A stretch of 64,000 nucleotides of DNA from the NCBI GenBank assembly GCA_002364325.1, contig DEXV01000001.1, positions 52,626 to 116,625 on the forward strand, read 5' to 3'. The notes under the pieces were generated by a model. The model ran no database searches. It saw only the letters and a program-made list of their open reading frames with translations, and was not told where the DNA came from. Below, piece by piece: positions 16,859-26,097 of this stretch; positions within the stretch are counted from its first letter, which is position 1, and the number at the start of each line of letters is the position of its first letter. This stretch comes from Gillisia sp. UBA3175. Its GTDB lineage: Bacteria; Bacteroidota; Bacteroidia; Flavobacteriales; Flavobacteriaceae. The position numbers were made by a program, and so were the translations under genes.

Positions 16859-17566
16859 TTATAAAATGTGAACAAGATTACTATTTGTCGGTAATTCAAA
16901 AGCATCTTTCCCAACTGTAAAAACCCGGGCAGATAAAGTTCCTCTTAAAAAGATGTCTTCATTCTTAACCTCTAACCAACTTCCTTCCCGAAGGCCAATT
17001 ACAGGTTGGGTGTTAATGGTTAGAAACTCTTTTATTCTAGTTTCTCTTGTTTCTCCTTTATGGGTTGAATCGATATCCGGATCTAAATAATGCGGATTTA
17101 AATTAAATGGGATAATACCTAAAGTTTTAAAACTTGGAGGATAAATTATTGGCATATCATTGGTGGTTTGCATGGTGAGTCCTCCTATATTAGTTCCTGC
17201 ACTTGTGCCTAAATAAGGTGTCCCAGCAATTATTTGCTCTCTTAAAGGCATCATTAAGTTAAACCTATGCAGTTTATCTACCAGTAAAAAAGTATTACCA
17301 CCACCTGTAAAAATTCCTTTTGCCTCCTTCAGTGCTTTAATTTTATCATCAAATTCATGCAGACCTTTTACTTTAATATTAATTTTTTTAAAAGCTTCCC
17401 CCGCGATTTTTGTATATTCTTCATGGGAGATACCTCCAGGTCTCGCAAAAGGTATAAAAATAATTTCGGTACAATTCTTGAAAAGCTTTTGTAATTCTGG
17501 CAGTAAATAGGATAGGTAAGGCTGTCCGTGGAGAGTAGAAGTGCTTGCTAATATGGCATTTTTCAT
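16859..17566 (-). CDS. pepE: Dipeptidase E (alpha-aspartyl dipeptidase)
   Basis: Cleaves Asp-X dipeptides; 235 aa, serine peptidase family S51. The nucleophile elbow is YLGTSAGTNIGG, preceded by IFTGGGNTFLLVDKLHR, and the His region is LNPHYLDPD ... HKGETRETRIKEFL. GLREGSWLEV near the end is typical. First gene of the pepE-glsA pair, divergent from the exported-protein cluster that follows. Confidence 0.94.
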   Translation of the reverse strand: MKNAILASTSTLHGQPYLSYLLPELQKLFKNCTEIIFIPFARPGGISHEEYTKIAGEAFKKINIKVKGLHEFDDKIKALKEAKGIFTGGGNTFLLVDKLHRFNLMMPLREQIIAGTPYLGTSAGTNIGGLTMQTTNDMPIIYPPSFKTLGIIPFNLNPHYLDPDIDSTHKGETRETRIKEFLTINTQPVIGLREGSWLEVKNEDIFLRGTLSARVFTVGKDAFELPTNSNLVHIL

Positions 17567-17672
17567 CGATCAATTTTTGTAAATTTAAGTATTGTGAGTC
17601 TTTAACCAAAGTTTAAGTAAACCTTGTTATATTTATTTCGCGTAAAATTGTTTCTTTAAACAAATCATATTT

Positions 17673-18485
17673 ATGAAAAAGCTTACTTACGTATTATTTA
17701 CCGTATTCCTAGTCCAGCTTAGTTTTGCGCAAACGAAAGATCGCAGGTTAGTGAGTGGAGTGGTGGATGTACCTGTGGGGGATGATCCACAGGGGATAAG
17801 TATTTATAATATAAATTCGGAAGTCGGCACTATAACCAATTCGGTTGGGAAGTTCTCTATTTCGGTTGCAGAGAATGATACTCTTAAGGTATTCTCTGTT
17901 CAATTTCAAGAATTTTTAGTGGTAATTGATAAGAGGGTATTAGAATCTAAAAAATTAAATATCTACCTAAGTGACTTGATTAACAGATTGCCAGAAGTTG
18001 TGGTTTCTCCCTACGATCTTACTGGTGCCTTAGCTAAGGATATTGAATCTTTGGAAGTTATAAATACTTCAAAGATTATTTCAGAAGACAATATGGACGT
18101 GAGTTATGCTTATTTGGGTAATAATCCAGATTTTGGGCAAACTCCCAGAAATGAAGCCTTAGCCTTAAGTCAAAGTAGATTGGTTAATGGAGTAAATTTT
18201 GTAAATCTTTTTAAGTTATTGCTTATTTCGAATAAGCAAAACGATATTTCCAACCCTTATTCCAACAATATTACCGATGTAGATCGTGAAATAAGGCAGT
18301 TATATAATGACCAGTTTTTTAAGAGCAATTTTAATGTTGAATATGAAAATATCTCAGATTTCATATTATATGCAGATAGAAATGGACTGGATGAGGACAT
18401 GTTGAAAAAAGGAAATGAATTGGATCTTATCGATTTTTTGTTGGGATTAAGCAAGAAATACAAAAAGCAGTTAGAAAGAAATTAA
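17673..18485 (+). CDS. Exported protein with carboxypeptidase-regulatory-like N-domain, unknown function (paralogue 1)
   Basis: A 270-aa protein with a signal peptide (KKLTYVLFTVFLVQLSFAQ). Residues 25-100 resemble the CarboxypepD_reg-like beta-sandwich seen at the N-terminus of TonB receptors (ISIYNINSEVGTITNSVGKFSI ... DTLKVFSVQFQEF), but no plug or barrel follows. The remainder (LPEVVVSPYDLTGALAKDIESLE, then a helical C-terminus ending IDFLLGLSKKYKKQLERN) matches no family I know. A paralogue follows 19 bp downstream with the same architecture. Confidence 0.88.
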   Translation: MKKLTYVLFTVFLVQLSFAQTKDRRLVSGVVDVPVGDDPQGISIYNINSEVGTITNSVGKFSISVAENDTLKVFSVQFQEFLVVIDKRVLESKKLNIYLSDLINRLPEVVVSPYDLTGALAKDIESLEVINTSKIISEDNMDVSYAYLGNNPDFGQTPRNEALALSQSRLVNGVNFVNLFKLLLISNKQNDISNPYSNNITDVDREIRQLYNDQFFKSNFNVEYENISDFILYADRNGLDEDMLKKGNELDLIDFLLGLSKKYKKQLERN

Positions 18486-18504
18486 CCAACTCTTAAGATC
18501 AATT

Positions 18505-19332
18505 ATGAAACAAGGAACATACTTAAAAGTAATTACCCTACTATTATTTACTGTTTCCCCAATAATCGCCCAAGAAAATACACTTTTGAAAGGCTCTATA
18601 AAAGCCCCGTTTATAGATGAAGCCTCAGTGAATATTATTAATTCTACTCAACAAACTGGAACCCTTAATACGAAGTCAGGCTCATTTCAGATTTTAATTA
18701 GGGAAAATGATGAATTGTTATTTTCCTCTATTCAATATAAAAACAAGACTATCATAATAACCTCAGATATCCTCAAGGAAGGTTTTATTGAAGTTATTCT
18801 AGAAGAAGATCTAAACATTTTGGATGAGGTAAATATTAGTAATATTCAGTTAACTGGTATAATGGCTACAGATATTGCGCAAATGGAAATAGTAAGAGAT
18901 TTGCCTATTAATTTTTCGTTTGGGGATATTATGAACATGGAATTTGCATCTGATATTAACGATGGACAAATGGCACCCTTAAATCTAGCCTTAGGCCAAC
19001 GTCCATCACTTCCCGGTTCTAACGTTTTGGGTATTTTAGGTCTTATCCTTAGCCCTATACTCCCAGATAAAAAAGTTCCAGAAATTAATGTAGATGTGAA
19101 TAAATATAAAAACACCAGTGATGTAATAGCGCATCTGCGAGAATTATTTGATGAGAAGTTCTTTACAGAAACTTTGGAGATTAAAAAAGATTATATAGAC
19201 GATTTCATCTATTATGCAAATGATAATGGCATGGGTGTGATCTTAATTAAACAGAAAAATCAACTTGCGTTGATCGAATTTTTGATGGACCAAAGTAAGA
19301 TCTACAATCAAACCAAATCAGGTATTAAATAG
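18505..19332 (+). CDS. Exported protein with carboxypeptidase-regulatory-like N-domain, unknown function (paralogue 2)
   Basis: A 275-aa protein with a signal peptide (VITLLLFTVSPIIAQ). Same layout as its upstream neighbour: beta-sandwich (VNIINSTQQTGTLNTKSGSF ... DELLFSSIQYKNK), then LDEVNISNIQLTGIMATDIAQME, a Gly/Pro-rich middle, and a C-terminal helical part ending ALIEFLMDQSKIYNQ. The shared L-T-G-x-x-A-x-D-I and I-[DE]-F-L-[LM] motifs show tandem duplication followed by strong divergence. Function unknown; periplasmic or envelope location inferred. Confidence 0.88.
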   Translation: MKQGTYLKVITLLLFTVSPIIAQENTLLKGSIKAPFIDEASVNIINSTQQTGTLNTKSGSFQILIRENDELLFSSIQYKNKTIIITSDILKEGFIEVILEEDLNILDEVNISNIQLTGIMATDIAQMEIVRDLPINFSFGDIMNMEFASDINDGQMAPLNLALGQRPSLPGSNVLGILGLILSPILPDKKVPEINVDVNKYKNTSDVIAHLRELFDEKFFTETLEIKKDYIDDFIYYANDNGMGVILIKQKNQLALIEFLMDQSKIYNQTKSGIK

Positions 19333-19450
19333 CTGTCTTTTAGTTTAATATGTTTCCGATAAATTTTTTTGGAACGTTTTTTGAAGTTTTCTATTCAAAT
19401 TCTTCCAAATGCTTCAGAAAAAAATTACTTTCGTTTTTTTAAAGCCTTAC

Positions 19451-19954
19451 ATGAAATTCAAACTTCTACTTATCCTATTATTAGTAGGATTCTCTTCCTT
19501 TACTGTCGCTCATAAATTTTATTTAAGCGTTACTGAAATGGAATATAGTGAGAAGACGCAAAACCTAAAGATAACTTCCCATATTTTTATAGATGATCTT
19601 GAGGATCTTCTTCAAACCCGTTATGATAAATCTATTAAACTTGGCCAAAAAAATGAATCTTCCAATGTTCCCACTCTTATAAAAAAATACTTGGGTAAGA
19701 AATTGGAAATAAACATTGATGGAAAAGTTTATCCAGTGAAATATCTGGGGAAAATATATGAAGATGATATGGCTTTACTTTTTTTGGAAATTGAGCATGT
19801 GCCATCATTTAAAAAGATAATCGTAAAGAATACAATTTTAACCGATATGTATTCTGAACAAAAAAATTTGGTACATGTAGCCTTTAAAGGCACTACCAAA
19901 AGTTTGGTTTTGAATAAGGACAAGCAAGAAGATGTGTTAAATTTTAACAATTGA
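19451..19954 (+). CDS. DUF6702-type exported protein
   Basis: A 167-aa protein from ATG 19451 (MKFKLLLILLLVGFSSFTVAHKFYLSVTEMEY), which gives a clean signal peptide; an in-frame Met at 19409 would place 14 extra residues before it. The conserved start HKFYLSVTEM and the IDDLEDLLQTRY segment match a family of small exported Flavobacteriia proteins that I believe is DUF6702, commonly found beside M1 peptidase genes. Function unknown. The M1 peptidase gene follows 56 bp downstream. Confidence 0.88.
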   Translation: MKFKLLLILLLVGFSSFTVAHKFYLSVTEMEYSEKTQNLKITSHIFIDDLEDLLQTRYDKSIKLGQKNESSNVPTLIKKYLGKKLEINIDGKVYPVKYLGKIYEDDMALLFLEIEHVPSFKKIIVKNTILTDMYSEQKNLVHVAFKGTTKSLVLNKDKQEDVLNFNN

Positions 19955-19985
19955 ATTGCTTCGCCTTAATAAATAGTTATTTTTA
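19955..19985 (+). promoter_or_regulatory. Possible promoter of the M1 peptidase gene
   Basis: ATTG at 19955-19958, 19 bp, then TATTTTAG at 19978-19985, each one base away from the TTTG-N19-TAnnTTTG consensus of Bacteroidota. It lies 25 bp ahead of the ATG at 20011. Seen by eye only. Confidence 0.35.
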
Positions 19986-20010
19986 GCCACGTTAATACAA
20001 ATAAAAACAA

Positions 20011-22323
20011 ATGAGAAAAATTAATTCTGCCATTTTGGTGTTTTTCCTTATTCTTTCAACTGGATTATATGCTCAGGAAACTGCGGCTCCTAAAGAAGAA
20101 GTGAAGGAAATGGGCCATACAAACCAAAACAAATTCAGACAACTTTACGAAGAATTTTCCACTCCCAATCAATACAGAACCGCTTCGGGAGCTCCAGGTC
20201 CGCAATATTATCAAAATCAAGCCGATTACAAAATGGATATCGAGCTAGATGATAAAACGCAAAAGTTAACTGGGGTTGAAACAATTACGTATCACAATAA
20301 TTCACCAGATGTCTTGGAATATTTATGGGTTCAGTTAGATCAAAACATTCGTTCTAAAAACTCTGCAGCCTTAGACAAAGATGGTAGTGAGATTTCTGCT
20401 GTTAGCCAATCTGCAACTTTTGTTAATCAATTTCTAGAAGAACCATTTGATGGTGGTTTTAATATAGAATCTGTAACGCAAGACGGAAAAGCTTTGCCTC
20501 ATACTATTAATTTTACAATGATGAGAGTAGATCTGCCTCAACCGTTAAAGGCGGGAGAAAGCACTTCATTTTCTATCAAGTGGTGGTACAATGTAAATAA
20601 TCACGTAACAGATCGCGCAAGATCTGGTTACGAGCATTTCCCTAAAGATGGGAATAATGTATATGTTATCGCACAATTCTTTCCTAGAATGGCTGTTTAT
20701 AATGATGTAGAAGGATGGCAAAACATGCAGTTCTGGGGGAATGGCGAATTTGCGCTTCCTTTCGGAAATTATGAAGTGAACATCACAGTTCCTGCAGATC
20801 ATATCTTAGATGGAACTGGAGAGATCCAGAACAGAAAAGAGATGTATTCTAAGGAAATGATGGACAGATATGAGCAGGCAAAGAAATCTTTCGATAAACC
20901 TGTTATCATTGTAACTCAAGCTGAAGCTGAAGCTGCAGAAAAGCAATTTTCAGATAAAAAGAAAACCTGGAAATTAAAGGCCAACATGGTTAGAGATTTC
21001 GCTTTTTCTACTTCTAGAAAATTCGTTGTAGATATGATGAATGTAGATGTAATGGGTAAAAATGTTATGGCAATATCTATGTATCCTAAAGAAGGAAATC
21101 CTTTATGGGAAGAATACTCAACAAGAGCTGTAGCACAAACATTACAATCTTATTCTAAGCATACTTTTCAATATCCATATCATAAGGCGATATCTATCCA
21201 TGCTAAAAATCAAGGGATGGAATATCCAATGATCTGTTGGAACTATGGACGTCCGGAAGAGGATGGTTCTTATAGTGATAGAGTTAAATTTGGGATGATA
21301 AGTGTTATTATTCACGAAGTTGGACATAACTTTTTTCCAATGATCGTGAACTCCGATGAGCGCCAGTGGGGATGGATGGATGAAGGTTTAGATACTTTTA
21401 TGCAATATTTAGCTGAACAAGATTTTGGTAAGCAATATCCAAATGCAATTTCTCCTGAAACTGCATATCCTTCAAGAAGAGGAATTCCAGCTAATATTGT
21501 TCCTTATATGAAAGGAGATCAGAAATATATTTCTCCAATTATGTCTAATCCAGAGAATGTTTTCCAACTTGGAAACAATGCCTATGGAAAACCTGCAACT
21601 GCATTAAATATTTTGAGAGAAACAGTAATGGGGCATGAATTGTTCGATTATTCATTTAAAACTTATGCACAACGTTGGATGTTTAAACACCCAACTCCAG
21701 AAGATTTCTTTAGAACTATGGAAGATGCTTCCGGAGTAGATCTTGATTGGTTCTGGAGAGGTTGGTTCTATGGAACAGACTATGTGGATATAGGAGTTAA
21801 AGAAATGAAAAAATATTTTGTAACCAATAAAGCTACTAAAGAAGGACTGGCAATGTTGCAGCGTTATGGGGTAACAGATCCAGAGAGCATGGATTTTGTA
21901 TATGTTGTAGAAGAAGGAGAAGAAGGATTTGCTGAAGAAATGAAGAATAAGGAAATCGTTAAAAATGCTCCAAAATTGAATGAGTATTTAATGGATAACT
22001 TTACGCCACAAGAGCGTGCTAAAATGAAAGCTCCTAAATTTTTCTATGAGATCACTTTTGAGAAACCAGGAGGATTGGTAATGCCTATTATAGTTGAATA
22101 TACTTATGCAGATGGTACTACTAAAAATGTTACTTATCCTGTACAAATTTGGAGAAAGAATGATACCGAAGTTAGCAAAGCCATTGCAAGCGATAAAGAG
22201 ATAGTTAAGGTTGTATTAGATCCTAATATGGAAACCGCCGATGTTAATCTTGATAATAACAGCTGGCCGCAAGATGCTAAAGAAAGCAAATTTGACCAGT
22301 TTAAGAATGATTCTGGGAACTAA
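20011..22323 (+). CDS. Exported M1-family zinc metallopeptidase
   Basis: A 770-aa peptidase with signal peptide (SAILVFFLILSTGLYAQ). The zinc site is exact: His435-Glu436-x-x-His439, 18 residues, then Glu458 (HEVGHNFFPM ... WGWMDEGLDTF). The N-terminal beta domain (YKMDIELDDKTQKLTGVETITYHNNSP) is typical of M1. The aminopeptidase GxMEN exopeptidase loop is not evident, but GMEYPMICWNYG occupies its place. Likely periplasmic digestion of peptides. A terminator follows closely. Confidence 0.95.
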   Translation: MRKINSAILVFFLILSTGLYAQETAAPKEEVKEMGHTNQNKFRQLYEEFSTPNQYRTASGAPGPQYYQNQADYKMDIELDDKTQKLTGVETITYHNNSPDVLEYLWVQLDQNIRSKNSAALDKDGSEISAVSQSATFVNQFLEEPFDGGFNIESVTQDGKALPHTINFTMMRVDLPQPLKAGESTSFSIKWWYNVNNHVTDRARSGYEHFPKDGNNVYVIAQFFPRMAVYNDVEGWQNMQFWGNGEFALPFGNYEVNITVPADHILDGTGEIQNRKEMYSKEMMDRYEQAKKSFDKPVIIVTQAEAEAAEKQFSDKKKTWKLKANMVRDFAFSTSRKFVVDMMNVDVMGKNVMAISMYPKEGNPLWEEYSTRAVAQTLQSYSKHTFQYPYHKAISIHAKNQGMEYPMICWNYGRPEEDGSYSDRVKFGMISVIIHEVGHNFFPMIVNSDERQWGWMDEGLDTFMQYLAEQDFGKQYPNAISPETAYPSRRGIPANIVPYMKGDQKYISPIMSNPENVFQLGNNAYGKPATALNILRETVMGHELFDYSFKTYAQRWMFKHPTPEDFFRTMEDASGVDLDWFWRGWFYGTDYVDIGVKEMKKYFVTNKATKEGLAMLQRYGVTDPESMDFVYVVEEGEEGFAEEMKNKEIVKNAPKLNEYLMDNFTPQERAKMKAPKFFYEITFEKPGGLVMPIIVEYTYADGTTKNVTYPVQIWRKNDTEVSKAIASDKEIVKVVLDPNMETADVNLDNNSWPQDAKESKFDQFKNDSGN

Positions 22324-22341
22324 AAGTCTGAAATAAAAATT

Positions 22342-22373
22342 AAGCCGACTTTAACGAGTCGGCTTCTTTTTTT
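22342..22373 (+). terminator. Terminator after the M1 peptidase gene
   Basis: AAGCCGACT / AGTCGGCTT (22342-22350 with 22357-22365), 6-nt loop TTAACG, followed by C and eight T. A strong intrinsic terminator 18 bp after the stop codon. Confidence 0.93.
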
Positions 22374-22402
22374 AATATATATTGTGATTATCTTTGTTGA
22401 CT

Positions 22403-22684
22403 ATGATAACACTTCCTTTATTTATAAGTGGTGCCGAAATTGGTTTTATAATCTTTATAATAATCATGGTATTTGGCGCCGATAAGATTCCTGAAATCGC
22501 TCGTGGTCTTGGAAAAGGCATGCGCACATTGCGAAATGCTTCTAACGATATTAAAAGCGAAATCACTAAAAGTGCCGAAAAGCAAGGTATTAGTGAAGAT
22601 ATCTCCAAAGATGTTCAAAGTGAGATTAGCAAAATTAAACAAGATCTAGATGAAATTACAGGCTCTGTAAAGCGCAGATTGTAA
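22403..22684 (+). CDS. tatA: Twin-arginine translocase subunit TatA/TatE
   Basis: Pore-forming component of the Tat export system, 93 aa. One N-terminal membrane helix (AEIGFIIFIIIMVFGADKIP) with the conserved F-G-x-x-K-I-P/PE hinge, an amphipathic helix (IARGLGKGMRTLRNASNDIKSEI) and a charged tail. The start is ATG 22403; two TTG codons upstream are less likely. The stop overlaps the next gene's ATG (TAATG). tatC is not in the window. Confidence 0.93.
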   Translation: MITLPLFISGAEIGFIIFIIIMVFGADKIPEIARGLGKGMRTLRNASNDIKSEITKSAEKQGISEDISKDVQSEISKIKQDLDEITGSVKRRL

Positions 22685-23241
22685 TGCTTGAAAAGTTAAA
22701 TAAGTGGGACAGAGAGCTATTTATATATTTGAATAGTCTTGGGATAGAAGCTTATGACGATTTTTGGATCTTCGTTACCAATATAAAACACTGGATTCCG
22801 CTCTATGTGTTATTTTTTATTCTCTTCTTTATTGCTTTTCACTGGAAGAAAGCCATTTTTAACTCACTTTTTCTTTTAGCCTCTTTCGTTGCTACTTTGG
22901 CATTTACCAATTTGGTGAAAGGGATTGCACTAAGACTAAGACCTAATAATGATCCAGAATTGCTGGAGATTATTCGAATTCTTCAGACACCTACCAATTA
23001 TAGTTTCTTTTCAGGTCATGCTTCCTGCTCCTTTGCCGTTACAACTTTTATAGTTCTAAGCCTTAGAGAAAAATTTAAGTGGATCTATATTATTTATCTC
23101 TGGCCAGTAATTTTTGTAATGAGCAGAGTGTATGTTGGAGTACATTATCCATTAGACCTTATAGTAGGTGCGATCGTAGGATTGCTATCTGGTTATATAT
23201 TCCATAAGTTATATGAATTGGCGGGGAAAAGATTTTATTAG
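22684..23241 (+). CDS. PAP2-family membrane phosphatase
   Basis: A 185-aa membrane protein with about five helices and the three phosphatase signatures: KGIALRLRPNNDP, YSFFSGHASCSF and SRVYVGVHYPLDL. It removes phosphate from a lipid phosphate such as undecaprenyl diphosphate, phosphatidylglycerol phosphate or lipid A; which one cannot be read from sequence. Its ATG overlaps the tatA stop, so it is cotranslated. The 3' end overlaps the convergent O-methyltransferase by 4 bp. Confidence 0.93.
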   Translation: MLEKLNKWDRELFIYLNSLGIEAYDDFWIFVTNIKHWIPLYVLFFILFFIAFHWKKAIFNSLFLLASFVATLAFTNLVKGIALRLRPNNDPELLEIIRILQTPTNYSFFSGHASCSFAVTTFIVLSLREKFKWIYIIYLWPVIFVMSRVYVGVHYPLDLIVGAIVGLLSGYIFHKLYELAGKRFY

Positions 23242-23882
23242 CCAATCTTTCTGCTAAGGCTTAAACCATCTCTAATTGGTAACATGATCGTTTCTAGTCT
23301 TTCATCTATTGCCACAAGTTTATTATATTCCAAAAGCGCTTTAGTAGACTCGTCTTCGTCTTTTACTTTTTCTACAACCTTTCCGCTCCAAAGTACATTA
23401 TCGGTTAACAAAAGTCCTCCAGGTTTCAATTTATCTATTATCAAATCGAAATAGGCAGGATAGTTTGGTTTGTCCGCATCCATAAAGATCAAGTCGAACT
23501 TGCAGTTTAGTTTCGGAATAATATTTAATGCTTCTCCTAAATGTTGCTTGATATTTTGTCTAAATCCAGAAAGTTCAAAATATTTATTCTGAATAGATTG
23601 TAATTCCTCATTGATATCCAACGTGTGTATAATTCCTCCCTTTTTTAATCCTTCAGCTAGACAAATAGCTGAATAGCCGGTATAAGTTCCTAGTTCTAAA
23701 ATAGTTGATGGAGCAATCATTTTGGAGATGATGCTTAAAAGTCTTCCTTGATAATGTCCGCTAAGCATTCTTGGCTGAAGTATCTTTTGATAGGTTTCCC
23801 GGGTAAGTTGAGCCAATATTTCTGGTTGTTTTTGGGTGTGATCTAAAGTATATTGGTCTATGGCTTCAGGAAGAAAATGCAT
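23238..23882 (-). CDS. O-methyltransferase (catechol-type, class I)
   Basis: A 214-aa SAM-dependent methyltransferase of the Methyltransf_3 (COMT/CCoAOMT-like) family. Motif I is ILELGTYTGYSAICLAEGL; GIIHTLDINEE, LIFMDADKPNYPAYFD (metal/catalytic Asp) and LKPGGLLLTDNVLWSGKV follow in canonical order. The substrate is probably a catechol or other o-dihydroxy compound, unassigned. Divergent from kynureninase; a link to kynurenine products is tempting but unsupported. Confidence 0.93.
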   Translation of the reverse strand: MHFLPEAIDQYTLDHTQKQPEILAQLTRETYQKILQPRMLSGHYQGRLLSIISKMIAPSTILELGTYTGYSAICLAEGLKKGGIIHTLDINEELQSIQNKYFELSGFRQNIKQHLGEALNIIPKLNCKFDLIFMDADKPNYPAYFDLIIDKLKPGGLLLTDNVLWSGKVVEKVKDEDESTKALLEYNKLVAIDERLETIMLPIRDGLSLSRKIG

Positions 23883-24007
23883 TGAATTGATGTTTTCAGC
23901 AAATTTAGGTATATCTATTTATCAAAATGATCAAAAAAATAATAATTGATCGATTTGTAACTTTTTGAAGCTGAATATAAATAGTATTTTTACATCAAAT
24001 TGCAATT

Positions 24008-25285
24008 ATGAGATTTGAGAACACCAAGGAATTTGCAGAACAACTGGATAAGGAGGATAAATTATCTTCTTATAAAAATGAATTTATTTTCCCTAAGGTG
24101 AATGGAAAGGAAGTTATTTATTTCACAGGAAATTCGTTAGGGCTTCAGCCAAGATCTGCAAAGAAATATGTGGATGAGGTAATGGAAGATTGGGCAAATT
24201 TGGCAGTTGAAGGTCACTTTTATGCAGACAAACCTTGGTGGGATTATCATGAACGATTTTCGGCTAAATTAGGAAAAGTAGTGGGAGGGAAGCCCAGTGA
24301 GATCACGGTTATGAATACACTTACCGTGAATCTCCATTTGCTTATGGCTACATTTTATTCTCCTACCTCTAAGAGATTTAAGATTATCTGTGAGGAAAAG
24401 GCTTTTCCAAGTGATCAATATATGATCACTTCTCAAGTTAAATTTCATGGATTTACCGAAGAGGAGGCAGTGGTTAAAATTGAAAAGAGAAAAGGAGAGC
24501 ATTACTTTAGAACAGAAGATATAGTAACTAAAATAAAGGAGGTTGGTGATGAATGTGCTTTGGTGCTTATTGGTGGGGTAAATTATTATTCCGGGCAGGT
24601 CTTAGATATGAAAACTATAACGGCGGCAGGACATGCCGTTGGGTCAAAAGTGGGTTGGGATCTTGCACATGCAGCGGGAAATATCGAACTAAATCTTCAC
24701 GATTGGGAGGTAGATTTTGCAGCATGGTGTAGTTATAAATATATGAATTCTGGTCCTGGGAATGCTTCCGGTTGTTTTATTAATGAAAAGTATCATGGAA
24801 GAACAGATCTTTCCAGACTTGAAGGTTGGTGGGGGCATAATAAGGAACGTAGATTTCTTATGGAACCAGAATTTCAACCTGAACCAGATGCGAATGCTTG
24901 GCAGATTAGTAATGCACCAATTCTAGCAATGGCTCCTTATTTGGCCTCTTTAGAAATGTTCGAAAATGTAGGAATGCCAGCGCTTATAGAAAAGCGAAAC
25001 AAAATTGTGGCTTATCTGGAATTCATTTTACATGAGATAGATAAGGAAGTAGATGCCAGTTTTGAGATTATAACTCCAAGTAATCAGAAGGAGAGAGGAA
25101 CTCAGTTATCTGTTTTCTTGCATGGTGAAGGAAAAGAACTCTTCAACTATTTAATGGAGAATGGGGTTATTACAGATTGGCGGGAACCAAACGTAATACG
25201 CTTGGCTCCTGCACCATTCTATTGTTCTTTTCAAGATATGTATGAATTTGGACAGATCTTAAAAGCTGGAATTCTTAAGGATTAA
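24008..25285 (+). CDS. kynU: Kynureninase
   Basis: PLP enzyme splitting kynurenine or 3-hydroxykynurenine into anthranilate or 3-hydroxyanthranilate plus alanine. It is 425 aa. The PLP lysine lies in WCSYKYMNSGPGN (Lys244). YFTGNSLGLQPRS, TVMNTLTVNLHLLMATFY, GWDLAHAAGNIELNLHDW and WWGHNKERRFLMEP are signature stretches of kynureninases. kmo lies 2.9 kb downstream on the same strand with unrelated genes between. Kynurenine formamidase and tryptophan 2,3-dioxygenase are not in the window. Confidence 0.97.
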   Translation: MRFENTKEFAEQLDKEDKLSSYKNEFIFPKVNGKEVIYFTGNSLGLQPRSAKKYVDEVMEDWANLAVEGHFYADKPWWDYHERFSAKLGKVVGGKPSEITVMNTLTVNLHLLMATFYSPTSKRFKIICEEKAFPSDQYMITSQVKFHGFTEEEAVVKIEKRKGEHYFRTEDIVTKIKEVGDECALVLIGGVNYYSGQVLDMKTITAAGHAVGSKVGWDLAHAAGNIELNLHDWEVDFAAWCSYKYMNSGPGNASGCFINEKYHGRTDLSRLEGWWGHNKERRFLMEPEFQPEPDANAWQISNAPILAMAPYLASLEMFENVGMPALIEKRNKIVAYLEFILHEIDKEVDASFEIITPSNQKERGTQLSVFLHGEGKELFNYLMENGVITDWREPNVIRLAPAPFYCSFQDMYEFGQILKAGILKD

Positions 25286-25286
25286 C

Positions 25287-25973
25287 TTATTCTACCTTGA
25301 TATTGGTGAAATATAGCTGGAAAGTACTATCCGCCGACTTATGCATTTTAGCAATTGGAATTCCTTTAAAGGTTTCATAATCTTCCCAAGTTGTACTAAG
25401 TTCTCTACCATCTGAAGAAACATAGGTCCATTCCTTGATCATATAATCATCACCAAAATATAATTTATAAGAATCGTCTGGAGTATAACCACCTTTACCT
25501 TTATAATTAATGGTAAGCTGTTGCATTTCCTTATTGCTAATTGGCGCAGTTGCAGTTTTACTATAATCAGACTCATAACTACTCCACATTAATTGGTACG
25601 GGAATAATAACCAATAACTATCATTTATAAATTTTTGGTCTGCAGCCATTGCAATAGAGTCTAAACTCTCACCTTTTGTGTAGGTTACGGTTTCTCCTTT
25701 TTCCGAAAGAGTAACTTTGTTGGTTTTAGGATACCATTTCCAATCACGCTGAGATTTAACTTCTCCATTTACCTTAACATTAAAGGTGAAATCTAATTGA
25801 TTTACCTCATTGAATTTTTCCATTCCATTGGCATTTGCCAGTTTGGTGGTAACTGGAACTTCTACTGAAGAAGAATCAGTAACAACCGGTTCTTCAGTTT
25901 CTGAATTTTGGGAATTGTCTTTACAACCAATTAGTACAGTTGATATAAGTAAAAGTGTAAATAATTTTTTCAT
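25287..25973 (-). CDS. Uncharacterised lipoprotein
   Basis: A 228-aa lipoprotein (lipobox STVLIGC, Cys17) with an acidic Ser/Thr/Val linker to about residue 45. The rest is a beta-rich domain with many Trp/Tyr (FNVKVNGEVKSQRDWKWYP, YKLYFGDDYMIKEWTYVSSDGRELSTTWEDYETFKGIPIAKM), reminiscent of outer-membrane lipoprotein carriers or DUF6503-type proteins, which I cannot confirm. Ends 1 bp from the convergent kynU stop. Confidence 0.83.
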   Translation of the reverse strand: MKKLFTLLLISTVLIGCKDNSQNSETEEPVVTDSSSVEVPVTTKLANANGMEKFNEVNQLDFTFNVKVNGEVKSQRDWKWYPKTNKVTLSEKGETVTYTKGESLDSIAMAADQKFINDSYWLLFPYQLMWSSYESDYSKTATAPISNKEMQQLTINYKGKGGYTPDDSYKLYFGDDYMIKEWTYVSSDGRELSTTWEDYETFKGIPIAKMHKSADSTFQLYFTNIKVE

Positions 25974-26050
25974 ACTTCAAATTTTTTTTAAAAATAATGA
26001 TTCTTATTGTAATATAGATTTTACTCTTTTTTAAAAATACAAAATAAAAA

Positions 26051-26082
26051 AAAAGCCCTTTGAGTTTCAAAGGGCTTTTAAT
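26051..26082 (-). terminator. Terminator of the lmo0937-type small gene
   Basis: A 13-bp perfect stem, AAAAGCCCTTTGA / TCAAAGGGCTTTT, with a 3-nt loop GTT and A/T tracts on both sides. It serves the minus-strand small gene at 26098-26253, whose stop is about 20 bp away. Confidence 0.88.
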
Positions 26083-26097
26083 ATAATATGTTATTTA

